Shown here piece by piece: positions 60,341-64,000 of a DNA stretch of 64,000 nucleotides. The position numbers and the translations under genes were made by a program. The notes below the pieces were generated by a model that saw nothing but the letters and a program-made list of their open reading frames with translations, did not search any database and was not told where the DNA came from. The DNA is from Bifidobacterium adolescentis ATCC 15703 (GTDB lineage: Bacteria > Actinomycetota > Actinomycetes > Actinomycetales > Bifidobacteriaceae), in assembly GCF_000010425.1 (NCBI RefSeq), contig NC_008618.1:241946-305945 (forward strand), written 5' to 3'. The first letter of the stretch is position 1. Every line of letters starts with the position of its first letter.

Positions 60341-61348
60341 ATGTCCACGTTAATTCAGCCAATCGCGCTGCTGGCCATCATCCTCACCGGCTACCTGTTC
60401 AAACGCGCCGGCAAATTCAAAAACCGCGACTACCGCATCATGCAGGTCGCCCTGTTCAACCTGGTTCTGCCCTGCGCCATCATCTACTCGTTCGCCACGA
60501 ACCCGCATGATTCCAGCATGCTGTGGATCTCCGTCTTCGGCTTCGTGGTCGCGTTCATCCCGCCCGTGCTCATCTTCCTCACCACACGTCACACGCCTGT
60601 GCAGGATCGCGCGTTCACCATGCTCAACGGTTCCGGCTTCAACATCGGCTGCTTCTGCTTCCCCGTGGCACAGGCGTTTCTCGGCACCGCGGCGATCGTG
60701 CCAGCGGCCATGTTCGACATCGGCAACTGCGTGATGGTGGCGGCCGGCACGAACGTCATGACGCAGACCCTCCTGCACATCCAGCCCGGCAAGACCTTGG
60801 ACGAGCAGTACCAGGGGCATGCGCCGGTGCTGCCGTATACGAAACCCAAGGATCGCGATGCCCGCCGGCTGGCACGCCACGCGCTGCTACGCAACGTGGC
60901 GAAAGGCTTCTTCGGCTCCATCCCGTTTGACACCTACCTGGTCATGATCGTGCTCATGCTTGCCAATGTGAAGATCCCCGCCGTCGTGGCCACGTTCGTT
61001 GAGCCGCTCGCCAACGCCAACTCGTTCGTCGCCATGCTGATGGTCGGCATGCTGATGGACCTGCCCGCCGGCCGTGACGATGTGATGAAGCTGCTGAAGA
61101 TCATCGGCCTGCGACTGCCATTCGGCCTGCTGTCCGCCGTCTGCGCATGGTTCGTGCTGCCGTTCGGCGCCAATGTGCGCGAAGCCGTGGTGATGTGCTG
61201 CCTCGCGCCAATCGCCGTGTTCTCCACCCTGTTCACCGACGAAGTGCTCGGCAATGCGAAACTCGCCGGCTTCTCGCTGTCCGTGTCCGCGATCATCGGC
61301 CTGGTCATGATGACCGGCGCGCACTTCCTGCTCGCCGCCATCGCCTGA
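60341..61348 (+). CDS. AEC-family (auxin efflux carrier-like) transporter
   Basis: This 335-residue membrane protein has about ten hydrophobic segments. The first begins right after the start (MSTLIQPIALLAIILTGYLF), and the AEC patterns FNLVLPCAIIYSF and FSTLFTDEVLGNAKLAGFSLS are present. AEC carriers export or import small organic acids; malate/malolactate and others are known, and the substrate here is open. Its ATG lies one base after the discriminator of tRNA-Leu. There is no room for a Shine-Dalgarno sequence outside the tRNA. An upstream in-frame GTG at 60302 would fall within the tRNA and adds non-conserved residues. Confidence 0.88.
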   Translation: MSTLIQPIALLAIILTGYLFKRAGKFKNRDYRIMQVALFNLVLPCAIIYSFATNPHDSSMLWISVFGFVVAFIPPVLIFLTTRHTPVQDRAFTMLNGSGFNIGCFCFPVAQAFLGTAAIVPAAMFDIGNCVMVAAGTNVMTQTLLHIQPGKTLDEQYQGHAPVLPYTKPKDRDARRLARHALLRNVAKGFFGSIPFDTYLVMIVLMLANVKIPAVVATFVEPLANANSFVAMLMVGMLMDLPAGRDDVMKLLKIIGLRLPFGLLSAVCAWFVLPFGANVREAVVMCCLAPIAVFSTLFTDEVLGNAKLAGFSLSVSAIIGLVMMTGAHFLLAAIA

Positions 61349-61505
61349 CTTGCGTAAGCCGCGTGCGTGGTCGTGCGTAAGTTGCGTACGTAATCGTAAT
61401 GCGATCGTTGCATACGACAGCCGTTTTCACGTGCGTTGAAGCTTTCCCGCTGAACGTTGCATACGATTTCAGTAATCGTCGTTTATCTGGCATGTCGCCA
61501 CTGAA
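61349..61505. other. Intergenic segment with oligomer repeats
   Basis: CGTTGCATACGA occurs at 61406-61417 and 61455-61466, among several GTTGCGTACG-like oligomers. No terminator with a T-tract is seen after the AEC gene, and no gene is seen up to pgi. Confidence 0.4.
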
Positions 61506-61509
61506 AAGT

Positions 61510-61541
61510 GGTCGGAACCGCGGTATATCGCGCTTCCGACC
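61510..61541. promoter_or_regulatory. Hairpin upstream of pgi
   Basis: GGTCGGAA (61510-61517) pairs with TTCCGACC (61534-61541), enclosing CGCG (61519-61522) with CGCG (61529-61532). It has no T-tract and lies just upstream of the putative pgi promoter. Confidence 0.5.
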
Positions 61542-61571
61542 GAATGTGTTAACTCGGGAAACATTTTTGTG

Positions 61572-61599
61572 TTGTTCTGTCGGCTTTTGTGAGTATCTT
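61572..61599 (+). promoter_or_regulatory. Putative pgi promoter
   Basis: TTGTTC (61572-61577), a 16-bp spacer and TATCTT (61594-61599) lie about 90 bp upstream of the pgi start codon. Confidence 0.5.
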
Positions 61600-61692
61600 G
61601 TGAGGTGAAGAAAACGGCTCGTGCCGTGGAAAATCGAACGAGATTCCACCGTCACGTTCCGCTTCACAGTGATGATGAAAGGACCTATCAAC

Positions 61693-63375
<1,683 letters not shown>

Positions 63376-63390
<15 letters not shown>

Positions 63391-63420
63391 TTCCGCTGCG
63401 TTGCATCAGAACTCACGGTT
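63376..63420. repeat. Long inverted repeat spanning the pgi stop codon
   Basis: A perfect 16-bp stem (63376-63391 with 63405-63420) starts inside the last codons of pgi and closes downstream. A shortened copy of its GAGTTCTGAT core recurs near 63475. No T-tract follows, so it may protect the mRNA end or act in termination with the next hairpin. Confidence 0.7.
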
Positions 63421-63519
63421 GCGCGCGCCGCACGGTGTTGTCTGGTGAACGGTCTGGCGACCGTTCATGCCGCGAGTTCTGATCTTCCATCGAAACGTGG
63501 CGTCTAGCGCGTACGTGGC

Positions 63520-63555
63520 ATACCCCATCCGTGTCTTACGGATGGGGTATTTTTG
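63520..63555 (+). terminator. Intrinsic terminator downstream of pgi
   Basis: A perfect 13-bp stem (63520-63532 with 63538-63550) with a 5-nt loop is followed by a T-tract to 63555. Confidence 0.9.
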
Positions 63556-63787
63556 ATTATTGCTGTGCTGAAAGGTGGGATGCCGCATAATCCCGCTTTT
63601 CTTTGGGTCCAGCCGGAACGGTCGCAGGTAACTCCGGCCGTGCTTTATCGCAATATTTCCGGCGGATCGGCAACCCTTCGCAGGCAGACCTGCGGAGCGG
63701 AAGAACAGGCCGAGACGGCAATCGCAAGAACGCCGTACGAAGCCCTTACCTGTGCGCCGATATGCGGCGGCGACTCGAGGAAACACA
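63556..63787 (+). promoter_or_regulatory. Long structured leader region of rplS
   Basis: The 232 bp before rplS contain no convincing gene but several hairpins: one around GGGAT/ATCCC at about 63575-63591 followed by TTTTC, and CGCAGG (63679-63684) with CCTGCG (63689-63694). A ribosomal-protein autoregulatory leader is possible but not shown. Confidence 0.35.
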
Positions 63788-64000
63788 ATGGTTAACGCTA
63801 TTGAGGCATTTGACGCCAAGCACATGAAGCCGGCCGAGGAAATCCCGGCTTTCCGTCCCGGTGACACCGTCGAAGTCAACGTGAAGATCAAGGAAGGCAA
63901 CAACTCCCGTATCCAGGCCTTCACCGGCGTGGTGATCGCTCGTCAGGGCGGCGGCGTTCGTGAGACCTTCGTGGTCCGCAAGATCAGCTTCGGCACCGGT
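63788..64000 (+). CDS. rplS: 50S ribosomal protein L19, 5' part
   Basis: The first 71 codons of L19, a protein at the subunit interface, are present; the gene runs off the right edge. The start [20 protein letters not shown] and the core [20 protein letters not shown], then [25 protein letters not shown], are diagnostic. GAGGAA precedes the ATG. Unlike many bacteria, it is not next to trmD, which is about 28 kb away in this window. Confidence 0.95.
   Translation, partial: MVNAIEAFDAKHMKPAEEIPAFRPGDTVEVNVKIKEGNNSRIQAFTGVVIARQGGGVRETFVVRKISFGTG

Noticed and set aside
60259..61348. tRNA-Leu as an attachment site of an integrated element
   Set aside because: No integrase, no repeated tRNA 3' end downstream, and the adjacent gene is an ordinary transporter with core-like composition.

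Overview
The window is a continuous stretch of high-GC, gene-dense chromosome from an actinobacterium. The proteins are most consistent with Bifidobacterium: an LtbR-type IclR regulator beside leuCD, a DUF3039 protein, zinc-ribbon L28 and L32, a coaD / SepIVA-like / DUF177 / rpmF order, and several genes that seem to lack Shine-Dalgarno leaders. The genus call rests on recognition of these families, not on a search; the species cannot be determined. Nearly all genes are intact. The exceptions are the two genes cut by the window ends and one truncated toxin remnant.

Layout. 1-3.8 kb: the end of a metallophosphoesterase, then a divergent ltbR / leuCD locus for leucine biosynthesis. 4.1-7.1 kb: an AlbA_2/ATPase-type regulator and a dihydroorotate-dehydrogenase-like flavoprotein. 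7.2-12.2 kb: envelope genes murA, a PlsC-type acyltransferase, gpsA and ddl. 12.4-16.6 kb: a four-gene ABC importer operon (lipoprotein, two permeases, ATPase) behind a promoter with a palindrome in its spacer. 16.8-23.8 kb: a CPBP protease, an MscS channel, a tandem pair of DUF2974 hydrolases, a TetR regulator and an aminotransferase. 24.1-28.1 kb: a gluconate catabolic operon (gntK-gntP-gnd) divergent from a GntR/FCD regulator, with matching operator half-sites between them. 28.2-36.9 kb: a nucleotidyltransferase, a UMF1-type MFS transporter, rpmB, recG-rsmD, and the translation operon rpsP-khpA-rimM-trmD. 37.3-45.1 kb: an endonuclease/exonuclease/phosphatase-fold membrane protein, ffh, cysS, a glutamine amidotransferase and an ABC-F protein.

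45.2-49.9 kb is the most accessory-looking part. It holds a YafQ-like toxin missing its N-terminus, a lower-GC block with a lipoprotein and a response regulator / degenerate sensor kinase pair, then an ArsR-type regulator with an MFS transporter. 50.0-58.2 kb returns to core genes: ilvBN, rnc, rpmF, a DUF177 protein, a SepIVA-like coiled-coil protein, coaD, a DUF3039 protein and pncB. 58.4-64 kb carries rph, rdgB, tRNA-Thr(CGT), tRNA-Leu(TAG) directly abutting an AEC transporter, pgi, and the start of rplS.

No clearly new multi-gene system was found. The best leads are: the AEC gene whose start codon lies one base after tRNA-Leu, so that tRNA processing would itself create a leaderless mRNA; the truncated toxin at the edge of the low-GC two-component block; two intergenic loci built from direct plus inverted copies of a short unit; and the duplicated DUF2974 genes separated by an operator-like repeat array.
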